Part shown: in pieces, positions 34,571-45,510 of the stretch
Layout: each line of letters starts with the position of its first letter
How positions within the stretch are numbered: position 1 is the first letter of the stretch
Source of the DNA: Silene noctiflora
Lineage: Eukaryota; Streptophyta; Magnoliopsida; Caryophyllales; Caryophyllaceae
Direction of reading: 5' to 3'
Length of the DNA: 61,777 nucleotides
Assembly: GCA_009801015.1 (NCBI GenBank)
Contig: VHZZ01002457.1
Location: 47,020-108,796, forward strand
Notes under the pieces: generated by a model
What the model was told of the DNA's origin: nothing
Seen by the model: the letters and a program-made list of their open reading frames with translations, nothing else
The model's database searches: none
Program-made: the position numbers and the translations under genes

Positions 34571-35801
34571 TTTGCATAGTTGGTGTTTTTATTTAGTACT
34601 CGTAATATTTTCTCCATATCTCAGTCAATTCTTTATGTATTTTGAGCATAAATACCAAGAACATGATAAATGAATGTTTGTGGAATTTTAACAATAACTT
34701 TTACTGCTAGAAACAAAAGTTTAAATTAAAGATGAGATATTTGAATAACGAAAATGTAAAAAATTAAAATAATCGGAATAAAGGGAGTAACTAATACAAT
34801 CAAGCAAAACTCTCATTTATGCTAACCCTCTTTTTCACACAAAAAAAAAACAAAAAAAACTATTAATGCAATTTATTTTCATATTGATACTTTTTAAAAC
34901 TATTTTATTCATACATTCTTTATTTTTCGGCCGGTGTTAAATATAAACCTAAACATATCGAGTGTTTAAATAAAAAAAGTATTGCTTAATTTCAAAAGCC
35001 AAGTGAGTGATTAAAAACAAGAATCACTTCCACGAGATGAGCGAGTTGGCCAGAGCATAGACCTTCTTTCCGCGCTCATATGTTACATGAGCAGTGCACG
35101 CGTAAAAGAAGTGCGCGCGTAAAAGAAGGTCTATGCTCGATCTAGATCATTCGCCTCCTACCTTATTTTTTGTATGAGACCTGGGCATTGATTGAATCAT
35201 CAGCGTCCCTGTTGCTGCTGATAATCCACAGTCACCTACCTACCTACATTCACACACCTTCGCAGCATCGATCACATGGGCAGATGGGTTTAATAACGAC
35301 GTCTGCATGCAGCCATGCATGCTTTCAATTAATACCAAAAGCTCCATTATCATTATACTTCGTCCCACATCTTTCTTGGATCTTGAGTTGCTCTACACAA
35401 TTTTGGTAACTTCCATAACCAACAAATTCTTGTTTAAGACGATGATGACAAACTCTTGTCAAATCCATCTATATAGGATATTATTAATCCATTTTAAAAG
35501 GATATGACAGTCTTAAGAGAGACTTAGGGTCTGTAACACTGTAACTAAAATTTATTCCATTTTCATTAAAAATTACCTTCAGCACCCGAAAGAGATGACG
35601 GTGGGAAATTATACTCTTGGTAACACCAAAAAAAATATACTTATATAATTTGATACTGTATATGGTTTGACTTCAACACCTTGTGAATATCTTTCTAGGA
35701 CCTTGAGTTGCTGTACACAAATTTGGTAAACGGCAACCAAGTTTTATTCCATACAAAATTATTCCGTTACACGCGTTTTTCTTTCTGAGGATAATATGAT
35801 A
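34571..35801. other. Gene-free interval with a strong short hairpin
   Basis: GAGCATAGACCTTCTTT (35053-35069) and its exact complement (35122-35138) form a 17-bp stem around a ~52-base loop that contains a repeated CGCGTAAAAGAAG. Degenerate TTTAAGACGATG/CAGTCTTAAGAG ends at about 35425-35515 suggest another decayed MITE. No gene was seen. Confidence 0.4.
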
Positions 35802-36059
35802 CTCCCTCCATTTAACTTCACACTACCACTATCTATTTTGCATACTATTCACAAATAAGTATTTAAATTCAATTTTCTCTCAATACGTAAATGAAATTAT
35901 ATTCAAGTGGGATCTTGTTGGATTCGTCTTTACGAGTATATTATAAATACATAACTTTTATAATTTTTGTAAATACGTAGCTAACAATATTTACCGCGTA
36001 AAACACGCGTTGGCAAACGTGAAAAAAGAAAGTGATAGTGTGGAGTTGAATGGAGGGAG
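35802..36059. mobile_element. 258-bp Stowaway-like MITE
   Basis: CTCCCTCCATTTAACTTCAC pairs with GTGTGGAGTTGAATGGAGGGAG at the other end, extending through ACTACCACTAT/ATAGTGTGG, between TA dinucleotides. The interior differs from the other two CTCCCTCC families here. Confidence 0.8.
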
Positions 36060-36069
36060 TATAGAATAA

Positions 36070-36695
36070 GGGGTTGTTTAGTTGGAAGGTTTGCAATTAG
36101 CGGACTATACAACCAGATGTATACATCTGGTAGTGTAGATTTGGAGCTTTATAGCAAAAAATTTGAGCTTATATGTATATTTTACGAGCTTTATTGAAAA
36201 GAATCTAAGCGCCTTTATAAGAAAATTTTAACTCAAAATATTATATTGAAACTCAAAAACAATACATATAAATTTAATAAGATTTTAATTTTAACACATA
36301 AAAAATAAAATGCAAATCAAAAATTTCAAAAGCTCAAAAAAATTGCTTATAAGCTCAATTAGATTTGTGTTTGATGTACGATGCTCGCTCATATACATCT
36401 GGATGTATAGTCCTATTTGTGGGAGGTTTGTAATGAAATGGAATGGATTCTAGTCATTATAGTATTTGGTTGAGACATTTTGGAATGGAGTTAGAATCCT
36501 GTTGGATTCTATCTCCACCCCAACCCCTTGGAATCTCATATCCACCCCCTCCCTCATGGATTCAAACTCCATTCCTATATGTTTATATATCTCTAATGAA
36601 CCAAACATGTTTTGGAAGATATGGAATTAGAACCCCATGCTTCTATGGTCTCTCATCCCAATCCATTCCATTCCCAAGCAGTGAACCACGACTCC
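36070..36695. mobile_element. Tourist-like MITE interrupted by a second element
   Basis: TAA flanks the element on both sides (36067-36069 and 36696-36698), with ends GGGGTTGTTTAGTTGG and, less well conserved, GTGAACCACGACTCC. The 3-bp TWA duplication indicates PIF/Harbinger ancestry. The sequence is split near its left end by the insertion at 36094-36420, so the outer element is older. Confidence 0.55.
36094..36420. mobile_element. Nested Mutator-like MITE
   Basis: The inner element has inverted ends around GGACTATACAACCAGATGT and ACATCTGGATGTATAGTCC. It is flanked by GGAAGGTTTG and GGGAGGTTTG, a 10-bp duplication with one mismatch. It contains GAGCTTTATAG/GAGCTTATATG-type internal repeats and no coding frame. 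Confidence 0.6.
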
Positions 36696-36938
36696 TAAGT
36701 TAATTAGAAAAATTGTATAATATATGATAATAAAATAAGATAGTAAGATGATATTAGGAAAGTAATATTATTAGGATTTAGAAATAAGTTATTTGATAGG
36801 ATTTAGTTTCGTAGTTACGGCGAAGGTAAGACTCTATCTTATTACCCTATAAATAAGGACTTTTTAATTAATTTGGGGCTTTGTCCCTCATTCGTACCCA
36901 AAAAAATATTGACTTTAGAGGGAATTTAAATTTAAATC
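36696..36938 (+). promoter_or_regulatory. LTR-like promoter region ahead of a small ORF
   Basis: CCTATAAATAAGGAC (TATA core 36848-36855) sits about 90 bases upstream of an ATG. The flanking sequence (TTATTAGGATTTAGAAATAAG and TTATTTGATAGGATTTAG) resembles retrotransposon LTR promoters, and I suspect a solo or partial LTR, but no matching second end was found. Confidence 0.35.
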
Positions 36939-37226
36939 ATGGAAGAACAAAATATGGGATTAAATATGAAACTAGATCACAACGAGATAGCACTAAATTA
37001 TGATTTACAATTATGTCCCTTAGACAATGAGATTCAAGAAGGGCATCAAGTATCAATTGAGTTCATATTGGAGAACGTGGGGACATGGGTTATCGATCCT
37101 TGCGAGGACAATGTGACTAGGCCGATTGATCAAGACACGGTAGCAGTCAATTCGGCCGTCATGGTGTTCAATCCTAACGGTCCAAATGCCTGCGGGGTAC
37201 CTGAAGCTAGATCTACAAAGAGATAG
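36939..37226 (+). CDS. Hypothetical protein of 95 residues
   Basis: An open frame from ATG to stop without recognised domains, signal peptide or membrane segment. The product is acidic, mid-length and soluble-looking (start MEEQNMGLNMKLDHNEIA, end PEARSTKR). The TATA-like box upstream and fairly complex, non-repetitive codon use argue for a real or recently real gene. A 3' T-rich tract follows directly. It may be part of a retroelement downstream of an LTR, or a gene fragment. I cannot assign a function. Confidence 0.35.
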   Translation: MEEQNMGLNMKLDHNEIALNYDLQLCPLDNEIQEGHQVSIEFILENVGTWVIDPCEDNVTRPIDQDTVAVNSAVMVFNPNGPNACGVPEARSTKR

Positions 37227-37360
37227 CACTAATTTTTTTTTTTTTTTTTCAGGTGTATATTTTAAGTTGTCTTGCATATTATTCCCGTGTATAATTCTAA
37301 ATTCTAATGTAAATAAATCTACATTATTTAATTTTTAGTTCCCTAATTACATGCGACGTA

Positions 37361-37447
37361 CTCTCTTTATCCTAATTATTTGTTTGTTTTTTTATTCTTC
37401 TTTTATAGAGGTATTTAATAAAAGACAAATAATGATTGAGACGGAGG
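37361..37447. mobile_element. ~90-bp Stowaway-like MITE, degenerate
   Basis: CTCTCTTTATCCTAATTATTTG pairs with CAAATAATGATTGAGACGGAG, flanked by TA. It is more diverged than the copies at 25473 and 32373. Confidence 0.6.
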
Positions 37448-37449
37448 TA

Positions 37450-38531
37450 AAAAAGAATCACGAATGTGGCCCTAAAATGTTGCCTCTTGTTTTTACGTTG
37501 AAAAAGTTACTACTACCAATTAAGTATGAAGAAATGAATAAATGTCGGGGATTTATAGAACATAAACTTAGCATAAATAGTATGATCCACAATTGTCACC
37601 AAACAAAACTCCACTAATAAATAATAATAATTAGCTAGCGAAGCCTAATTATGTCTTTAAATGAGTTTAAAGGGCAATTGTAAAATAGTCATTCTAATTC
37701 AATGCAACGAATATTAGTGAAAACAAATTAATCTGACTATTACAAAAGTTGAAAGAATTTCAACGATAAAGAGACCATATAATATTTAGTGGAGAGTGCA
37801 CTTTGACATTTTCGTTTTCTTAATATCGCCGTACTGGTCCTACCCGACTCGAATTCAAAGTATATATGTTGATTAATGGTTTATTTTAAGATAGTCATTT
37901 ATATCATAGCTAAAAGTAAAAGAATAATTTAAAGACGGTGTGAAGGAATTAGAACTAATATAGTGATGAAACGACCAAATGGCTCTGTAAATTATTTGAG
38001 GAGAAATTTAAAATGTAGGAAGAAAACAAAATAACAAAAGTTGCATTAGTTATATAAAATAATTTTCTAAATAAAAGAGATCACTATTAACCACAAATAA
38101 TATATGAAAAAGGTTTAGAACTAATATAGTGGTGGAACGACCAATTGGCTTAGCCGTTGTCGATCTTTTTGCTTGCTAAGACATCCTAGATCTTAGAATT
38201 TTTTTTTTACTTGTATTAATTTGTCGGTCTTCCGTTGCACGGTCCATAGAGTTTGCCTAAAGACTTTGTTGCCTGCTTTTCCAACTGATCGTTTATCATT
38301 GAAAATTCAAAATCGCTAACAAACCAAATTTTTAAAAAAGTAAAATTGACTTCTTAGTTCATAATGTGTAGTACACTCGTTTGTAATGTGTAGATTGTGT
38401 AGTACCATTTGATCGGTCATTATTGAGACTAGATGCAATAACAAGGCTTGCGTTATGGAGTATGCAAGACAAATAAAAGATGATGCCAAAAGTCCACTTT
38501 GTTATTGTCGAACATAACCATTTTGACAAAT
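37450..38531. other. Intergenic DNA with a 36-bp direct repeat
   Basis: A TTAGAACTAATATAGTG...GACCAA.TGGCT segment occurs at 37949-37984 and again at 38115-38150 with few differences. The interval is otherwise AT-rich and I recognise no gene. Confidence 0.4.
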
Positions 38532-38710
38532 AAAGCGTCTTGCTTCTGACGGACACTATCCGTCACAAGTTGAAGACGAATAGTGTCCCTATCAAAATAA
38601 GACAAGTAGAAGGGCAAGTGGGAAGGAAATATAGCACCCCATGGTTGGTGTCACTTGCATATTGTAAAAGAGATATTATTCGTCTTCCGCTTGTGACAGA
38701 TAGTGTATGT
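38532..38710. mobile_element. Mutator-type MITE, 'AAGCGTCTTGC' family, copy 2 (right end decayed)
   Basis: Starts AAAGCGTCTTGCTTCTGACG and contains the family core, including ACTATCCGTCACAAG and TCACTTGCATATTGT. The right terminus and target duplication are not recognisable, so it is probably truncated. Confidence 0.6.
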
Positions 38711-38822
38711 TGATAAGAGTTATTAGTATTGGCACCATCAAATGGGAACACAACGCCCGCAATCATTAAAAAACTAGACAAAAACATGTCCCACTCCTCC
38801 ATATCAATGTATGGGCATTAGC

Positions 38823-38995
38823 CATTAGTGGAGTTACGGGACTAACAGGGGCGTTCGTTTCTCTTGACAGACGAAATTTTCGAAATTTTTAGTTAAAATT
38901 TCTAAAAAAAATTCCAAGGGTAGCTTAATATCATTACAAGTTCGCTCCCACTTAAAAGTTTTCACCCCTAATTTTAAATCCTTGCTCCGCCAGTG
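38823..38995. mobile_element. hAT-like short element
   Basis: CATTAGTGGAGTTACGG at the left and the complement of CACTGGCGGAGCAAGG at the right give CA...TG ends. Only an imperfect flanking duplication (TGTATGGG-like and GGTATGGG) is seen. The interior (TTTTCGAAATTTTTAGTTAAAA) matches the fragment at 31222-31377. Confidence 0.5.
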
Positions 38996-39418
38996 TGGTA
39001 TGGGACCATGGTTAGATGATTTTTAGATGAATTGCATTTGGCCAATTGGCATCTTCTATTAAGAATAATTAATAATTATATAGTAATAATTATTATATTC
39101 TTGTACTTTTAAAATTTAGATGGAATTATAAATACATTTTGTATGTTCTTTCTTCCAGTTTATAGATCACCTAATTTAAGTTTATAGATTGTATATTTGT
39201 ATGTTCGATTTTTTTAAAGTGTTGGACGGTCTTTTTCCCCGGATTAAAATCGTGTATGAGGACAAGGTACATGCAAGTCTGAAGACAGGTTTCGAGATAA
39301 TGTACACTTACTAGCCCTTCCCTAACTCCATCACGCATTGTTTAAATTTGATAAAAAGAGGTTGCAAAGTAGAATAAAAACGACGTTTCGTTTAAACTTA
39401 AAAAGTGAAGCACCTAAC

Positions 39419-40015
39419 CAAAACTATATAATATTTACATTAAAGGAAAAGTTTTCTTTCTAAAACCCTAACCCTAAACTTCAAATTCATCAATTAGGGG
39501 CTACCGTCTACCAATTTTGGTGGAGGTAAGCCCCAATTTTTTCGTTTTTCTTACTAAGTATCTATTAATTATATACAAATAACTTTTGCCTCTCCTTTAT
39601 TTGAGATTTGTGTTCACCTTCGTGTGAGTTTTGTCTTCATCTTGTGTGAGATTCATCCATCTATTTGAGAGGTTCAAGAATTATGTGGAAGATCAATGTT
39701 TTTATCTGTAGTCATATGGTGTTGCAATGGATATTGGATTATTTCTTACGATTTGTGAGATCGGACAAGATTCATCTCTTTCAAACTTTATTATCAGATC
39801 GATGGATCCCCTCGCAGTTGGATGTATAAAGAAACAACGGTATTTTAGAGGGTGGTGTGCAACAACGCTTTTATCTAATAACGATCTTGGTTTTAGAAAA
39901 AGTTGGTCTTGTTTGTGGTTTACAGATTTGTATTCAGTTAATTTTAATTCTTGTATTACATATTATTATTATTAATGAAATTGATTTTTACTAAAAAAAA
40001 AAAAAAAAAAAAAAA
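39419..40015 (+). mobile_element. Poly(A)-tailed retroposed insertion, probably a 5'-truncated LINE or processed transcript
   Basis: A run of A residues at 39993-40016 ends the unit. A 15-bp direct repeat flanks it: AGTGAAGCACCTAAC (39404-39418) and AGTGAAATACCTAAC (40016-40030, sharing its first A with the tail). Poly(A) plus a long target duplication is the signature of L1-type retroposition. The segment just before the tail, TTAATGAAATTGATTTTT, resembles that of another A-tailed piece at 30435. Near the 5' end is AAAACCCTAACCCTAAACT, a telo-box motif common in plant promoters and leaders. An 82-codon frame inside has no recognised domain. Confidence 0.6.
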
Positions 40016-40030
40016 AGTGAAATACCTAAC

Positions 40031-40916
40031 ATTTTTTGTGCATTTGACGACATGTATGACGGTTGATTGTGAAGGTGCTCAAACGATAAGGAGTGTTTAT
40101 AGTGGCGTATGAAGTGACCCTTATAACTTGAGACTCGTATTTTAATGGCACCAACTTAAATACTTTCTTTCTTGTTTTATGCCACTTTTGGCATCTTCAA
40201 ATGATTGCACAACTGTAATTATGCTGCTTTTCAAATTCCATCAGTTTGTCAATTCCCTTATTTTGAGGGCAACCCCTACGACACATGTTTAAAGAAATTA
40301 TTAGATACTCCATATAGTCGGTGTACCATATCACCGTATACCATGTCATCAACGTTTCAATTTTCAACCAATAAAAAAACTAAAATTACTACTAACGGTT
40401 TCCATTAATATAACAAAGAAGAATTTACGTTTAACTAAAAAAAATGAACATTCTAGCTCATTGCTTAGTGTGTATATAGAGAGCATCATTAGTTTAGTAC
40501 GGAATATAAATTATCGTCATTTTTATTATTTCAGAGATAATACATAGATGTAACACAAAAGTAAAACAAAAGATCTAAAATCGCATGCATAATGACTTGA
40601 AAGACCACTACACTGAGTGGCAGGTATACGATATACCTTTAGAATATTTCACTTGTTTATTACTCCGTAACTTTTTGCAATTTATCTATTATGGATTAAA
40701 ACTACAATGACATGCAATGTAAGAATATCAAAATCACTCACACAGAATTATGATTCTAGAAACACTTTTGGAATATGGAATCTGCCATCAAAACCTAATG
40801 GTTGCCAGATATATAAGGGTAGGACGGAAAATAGTAGGCCATAATCATATATTTCTTTTTTTTTTTTTTTAGCCAAAGGCTATGGTCATCTTAAATAATA
40901 CTACGTAAAATAGTAA
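40031..40916. other. Gene-free interval
   Basis: AT-rich, with one T run (about 40856-40870). I recognise no gene, RNA or element here. Confidence 0.5.
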
Positions 40917-41278
40917 GGGTAAGATTATTGGTAGTCTTGAGACAAGACTCGCTCAAGACTACCAATAATCTACCTTACTTTTTGACAAATTCTTAAGTTG
41001 AGTCTTGAAAATTCAAGACTCAACTTAAGACTTTAGGGTGAGTCTTGACCCCACTATGATTGAAAACTATCCAATTAATACATCACATGTGTCATTTCTT
41101 TTGTAAAAATAAAAAGAAGGAAAGTGAAAAAGTAGAAAAAGTAAAGTCTGAGGTGAGTCTGACGGATAATGTATAAAGTGTGAGGTAAGTCTGAACAATA
41201 AAGAAATAATAAAAGTTAGTGGAAAGTTGATGTGGCGGAGTTTTAAGACTTTGGAGAGTATGACGGATAATCTTACCC
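40917..41278. mobile_element. Tourist-like MITE, 'GGGTAAGATTATT' family, copy 1
   Basis: TAA precedes (40914-40916) and follows (41279-41281). The ends are GGGTAAGATTATTGG and GGATAATCTTACCC. Inside are nested inverted pairs based on GTCTTGAG/CTCAAGAC and AAGACTCAACTTAAG. The 3-bp TWA duplication and GGG start fit PIF/Harbinger-derived MITEs. Confidence 0.8.
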
Positions 41279-41281
41279 TAA

Positions 41282-43393
41282 TAACGAAAGTAAAGATAGT
41301 TAATACAACCATGATTTACAAGTGGAATGAAGGCCTAGAGGGAGTAGTAAAAAGATATATGTATATGTCTAACATAGTTAACGAAAATAAACATATTAAA
41401 TTTTGAAAGAGGGCGATAATTGAAATAAAAGGAATAATGACTAGCTAGTAAGTTGTAACTTCACCTTTTTAACAGTCCATTATCAAAATAATACGAGTAT
41501 ACGAGTATGATTTAAAAGTTATCTGATATGACTGAAGTCACCGTATTTTAAAAAGTAGATTATGTGATGAGTAATTCATTAAATTTTAAGCAATTAAATT
41601 AGTCCGAACGGACTTTTTTTCTTTTCTTTTTTTTTTTCTTTTTTTTTTTTTTTTGGCATCAATGTACCTTAAGTTATCTTGTAAAAGGTTTTAGTCTTGA
41701 AGAATATTGGTAAAAAGACTTTAACCTTATGGTAAAAACAAAAAAGCTAGAGGTGTTGGCTTAAGAATGTCTATGAGCTGGGTGCAACACTTTCTACGTA
41801 GATGCACCTCTCCACTCACAAAGTGCCTCTTGTTTTCACATTGTTAAAAGTATTTCATCTAGTTTAGCTTTTCTGTGTTTTAGGGTCCATCATTTGACAC
41901 TGAAATGATTTCCGTAACGATTTTTTTAACGTTTGTCCTTAAAATTTATATTTAAAACTTATACTCCGTATAAAGAAAGTTACAAAAATATATTGTGAGA
42001 ATTGAAATGTTAGACTTTACGTAGATTTTTAAATGTGTCTAACCTTTAAGGATATATGTTAGAAAAATCGCTTTGTTTAATTAATAGGACTAATCCTACT
42101 TCAATCATTGGAATTTGTGTGTTTTCCATTTTTGGCAAATTAATTGAATTTGCACTTTTACACGGCTGGAGGCATTATTCTTAAGAAAGTAGTATAGTAA
42201 TACCGTAATAATTAGTATAGATCCCGTGTTAAAGCACACTTGTGACAATCTTTTCAAAAAGACCTCTTCTACTTGCTCTTATTTTAATTGGTTGTGACAA
42301 AAAAAACGTCTACAATGAGATTTTGTGTGTAACTTGCGTACCTTCTTTCTTTGTTTCAAACCATAAAAATATAATAAAGCCATACAGAGGACGAGGGAAT
42401 TCAAATTGGTGACCTTAGCTACACGGACGATACCTTCGTTTTAATCACCTGCTTTAAGAGTAAATTGTTGACCGAAACGAGAATGCAATAATAAATGATT
42501 TATTATTCATAAAACTATCTAATAATCAATTTATTTGAACAAGTTTAAATCTAAATATACAAGATTACAAGCTAAGTACGTACTTAAATGATTGGTAAAA
42601 TATTAGTTAGGGAGGGTCGTTATAAAGGCCAGAAGTTATATTTGTCTTATATTAAAGGTATAATAAATAGATTGCGACTTTGACGACTTCTCATGTTAAA
42701 GTGTACTTTGTTTGTCTCTATATTTCACCAATTTGCTTGTCTTGGCTCCCACACGATTTTCACATATTATTGCGTAACACGGTCTCATGAAATAGTTTGT
42801 TTGTGTATCTCGGTTTTAATTCTCTTTTCAAATAATATGATTATGAGTTTTTTGTTTCGAAAATATTAGCGTAAAACTAGTTTATAAACTACAAAAGTTC
42901 GGTTATATTTTATTACAAAAGTGTGGATTCCTAAAGGAAAAGTTCAAAAAGTATGAATGATCAACAAATGAAAATGATATGTAAACAAGCATGATTGTAC
43001 TCTTAGGCTCTTAGCAATAAATGTAGTATTGGATGCCCAAGAGCAATTGTCCACACAATTTAAGGCCCTATTCGGTCATGACTCGTGAGCATAGAAATCA
43101 GACCTTCAGTTCCGATCATCAGATTTATAAGCTTTATTGATGGAATTTAATCCAAACTTTAAAGTATAGTACACTGGTATATTCATATTTGGGGCATTTC
43201 TTCGATAATAAGATTTAACCATATTTCTCATTTCTTGTAGAAACATATATTTAATACTATAATTTTGGATTTTCCATTCCTTTGTTACCAAATGTATGTA
43301 GTTTCAAGAGGAGCTAAATCAAGTGATATTGATTAGAGCAAGCATATTTTCCTCCATGCCAAATATTGCCAAAAGGGAGATTTTACCTCCTCT
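41282..43393. other. Gene-free interval of about 2.1 kb
   Basis: AT-rich DNA with T tracts around 41617-41653. No coding frame of note and no element could be closed; small frames here have no recognisable motifs. Confidence 0.5.
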
Positions 43394-43402
43394 TTTGGAA
43401 AA

Positions 43403-43599
43403 CACAAATTCTCATTGAAGACGAACACTATCCGTCACAAGCTGAAGACGGGTAATGCCCCTCTCACAATATGCAAGTGACACTATTTACGGCGTGCTCC
43501 ATTTCCCCCCACTTGCCCTCCCACTTGCCTTATTATGAGAGAGACACCATCCGTCTTCAGCTTGTGACGGATAGTGTCCGTCACAAGCAAGACGCTTTC
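43403..43599. mobile_element. Mutator-type MITE, 'AAGCGTCTTGC' family, copy 3
   Basis: TTTGGAAAA is repeated exactly at 43394-43402 and 43600-43608. The element starts CACAAATTCTCATTGAAGACG and ends CACAAGCAAGACGCTTTC, the same ends as copy 1 in opposite orientation, with GACACTATCCGTCACAAGC cores on both sides. Confidence 0.8.
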
Positions 43600-43718
43600 T
43601 TTGGAAAATAGTTTTGGGAGAATTAAATGCAAGTTGTGTTGATTGTAGACTATACAATGTTGATTAATGTGAAACTACTTGCTCACATGATGTGTTGATC
43701 ATGAAACCAAACAAATTA

Positions 43719-44015
43719 GGTGTCGTTTGGTTGCCATGGTGGAATTAATCTCTCGTTAGTTTTAAAAATACGTGAATTGAAGAATTCATGTGAATTCCTT
43801 AAAACTCGTTTGGTTAACTTGACGGAATTAAATGGACACAGGAGTTTCCAACTATCTAGGAGGGGCTAGGTAATTAAACTCCTCCATTATGGAGGAGTTG
43901 ACAACTCCTAGGAAAAAAGAAATCATGGGAATTTGGGCAACCAAACAACTCTATTTTTGTCAATTCATGAGATTTTTCAATTCCCCCACATTTAGAGTGA
44001 CAACCAAACGAGGCC
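43719..44015. mobile_element. Tourist-like MITE with TTA target duplication
   Basis: TTA lies on both sides (43716-43718 and 44016-44018). The ends GGTGTCGTTTGGTTG and CAACCAAACGAGGCC match the common plant Tourist terminus. Internal GAATTCATGTGAATTC and AGGAGTT/AACTCCT blocks extend the inverted structure. Confidence 0.85.
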
Positions 44016-44064
44016 TTAGTCAAAATTAGAAACATAACCTAATAACATGACCTAAAAAAAAATA

Positions 44065-44254
44065 CTCACTCCTATTTTTTGTAGCTCCCTCTTTCATTTT
44101 TCATGCTAGTCGGCTTTTGTTCTCTCCATCTTTATTTGGAAACTTTTGTGTAATCCAAATTCATCCTATGGAGTATGGTGTTTTGTTTGGTCCAAATTAA
44201 TTTTCTTAATTTTTATGAAAAAAAAAATGGAACAATAGGCAGAATAGGAGGGAG
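44065..44254. mobile_element. Stowaway-like MITE
   Basis: CTCACTCCTATTTTTTGTAG at the left mirrors AGAATAGGAGGGAG at the right, with TA on both sides. It carries the family GTTTGGTCCAAATTAATTTTC motif. Confidence 0.7.
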
Positions 44255-44570
44255 TATACAAACTATATATTCCAATAGAAGCAAATTAAAGCTTATGATG
44301 TGTTGTTTTATCGCGAATGTAAGAAATTGAACAATGAATAACCTATCGGTTATATGATTTTGCTCGGCCTAGTTTTAATGTTAATAACCTCGAACGAGAC
44401 CGGCCAATAATTCAAGCCATATGATTGATGGGCAAATCGAGTAAACTTGAGATAAACAGAGAAAAAAAAGTCCTATGGATGTATTATAAGTGATTGCAAA
44501 TGACAAAAGTACAAAACCAAAAAAGAGTGATGAGTCACTATCTTGTGTTGCATGATTCCTGAATTATTTA

Positions 44571-44974
44571 GGGTAAGATTATTGGTAGTCTTGAGACAAA
44601 ATTTTGGTAAGTATTGAGACAAGACTTAGTTAAGACTACCAATAATCTACCAAAGTCTTATCAAAGTCTTAAGTTGAGTCTTGGAAATCCAAGACTCAAC
44701 TTAAAACTCAACAAAAGTCTTGACCCCACATTTGTTTAATGACAACCAATAAATTGCAGCCATGTGTCATCTATTATTGTTTTCTTTTTTTATCTAAAAC
44801 CCTATAAGAAAAGTGTAGTGAAAATGTTGAGTCTGAGGTGAGTCTTACGGATAATGTATAAAGTTTGAGAAGAGTCTGAGGTGGATCTAAACAATAAAAT
44901 AATAATAAATGTTAGTGGAAAGCTGATGTGGCAGAGTCTTAAGATATTGGTGAGTCTCACCAATAATCTTACCC
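44571..44974. mobile_element. Tourist-like MITE, 'GGGTAAGATTATT' family, copy 2
   Basis: TTA is duplicated at 44568-44570 and 44975-44977. The ends are GGGTAAGATTATTGGTAGTC and CACCAATAATCTTACCC. It is about 42 bp longer than the copy at 40917, with the extra DNA in a GAGACAAGACT repeat near the left end. Confidence 0.85.
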
Positions 44975-45034
44975 TTAGGATGGAATAACACCACTGCAGA
45001 CTCTGGTGTAGTTGTTCACTTGTTCTTCCTAAGG

Positions 45035-45510
45035 CAGAACACGGATCGGATATCCGATCCAAAGTACAAGTTCGGATCGGATATCCATATTAGAAATTCC
45101 CGTAGTTAGATATCCATATCCAAACCAAATGTTTCGGATATTCAAAATAATCGTATCGGATGCGGATATCCATATTTTTCATTTTACTTTAAAATTAAGT
45201 TTGAAACATGATCATATTTATCGTCTTACTTGATGTTCTCCATATAAAATTTAAGTACCACTTACATATTTCTCCATTATCTTAAACTTTAATTAAGTTG
45301 TTGCATGATGAAATTGTATTTTCTTGACATTTTACTAGAAAACTATAGTTTTGGATCAGATCGGATATCCAAATGTTTTAATTCTAATATCCATATCTAA
45401 ACCAAAACCAAAGATTTCGAATCGGATTTCCGATCCAAACTTAAATTTCGGATCGGATATCCAAAAATTCGGATCAGATACGGATCGGTGCGAATAATCG
45501 AATCTTTTGC
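45035..45510. repeat. Cluster of palindromic GGATATCC motifs
   Basis: The motif GGATATCC (or CGGATATCCATATCC) recurs at about 45047, 45075, 45161, 45363 and 45456, with further degenerate copies, over roughly 480 bp, often preceded by CGGATC. The ends do not form clear inverted repeats, so I call it a degenerate dispersed repeat rather than a named element. Confidence 0.45.

Noticed and set aside
36443..36703. 86-residue plus-strand frame
   Set aside because: Lies inside the Tourist-like MITE; the repeated Pro/Ser stretches come from its CCACCCC blocks.
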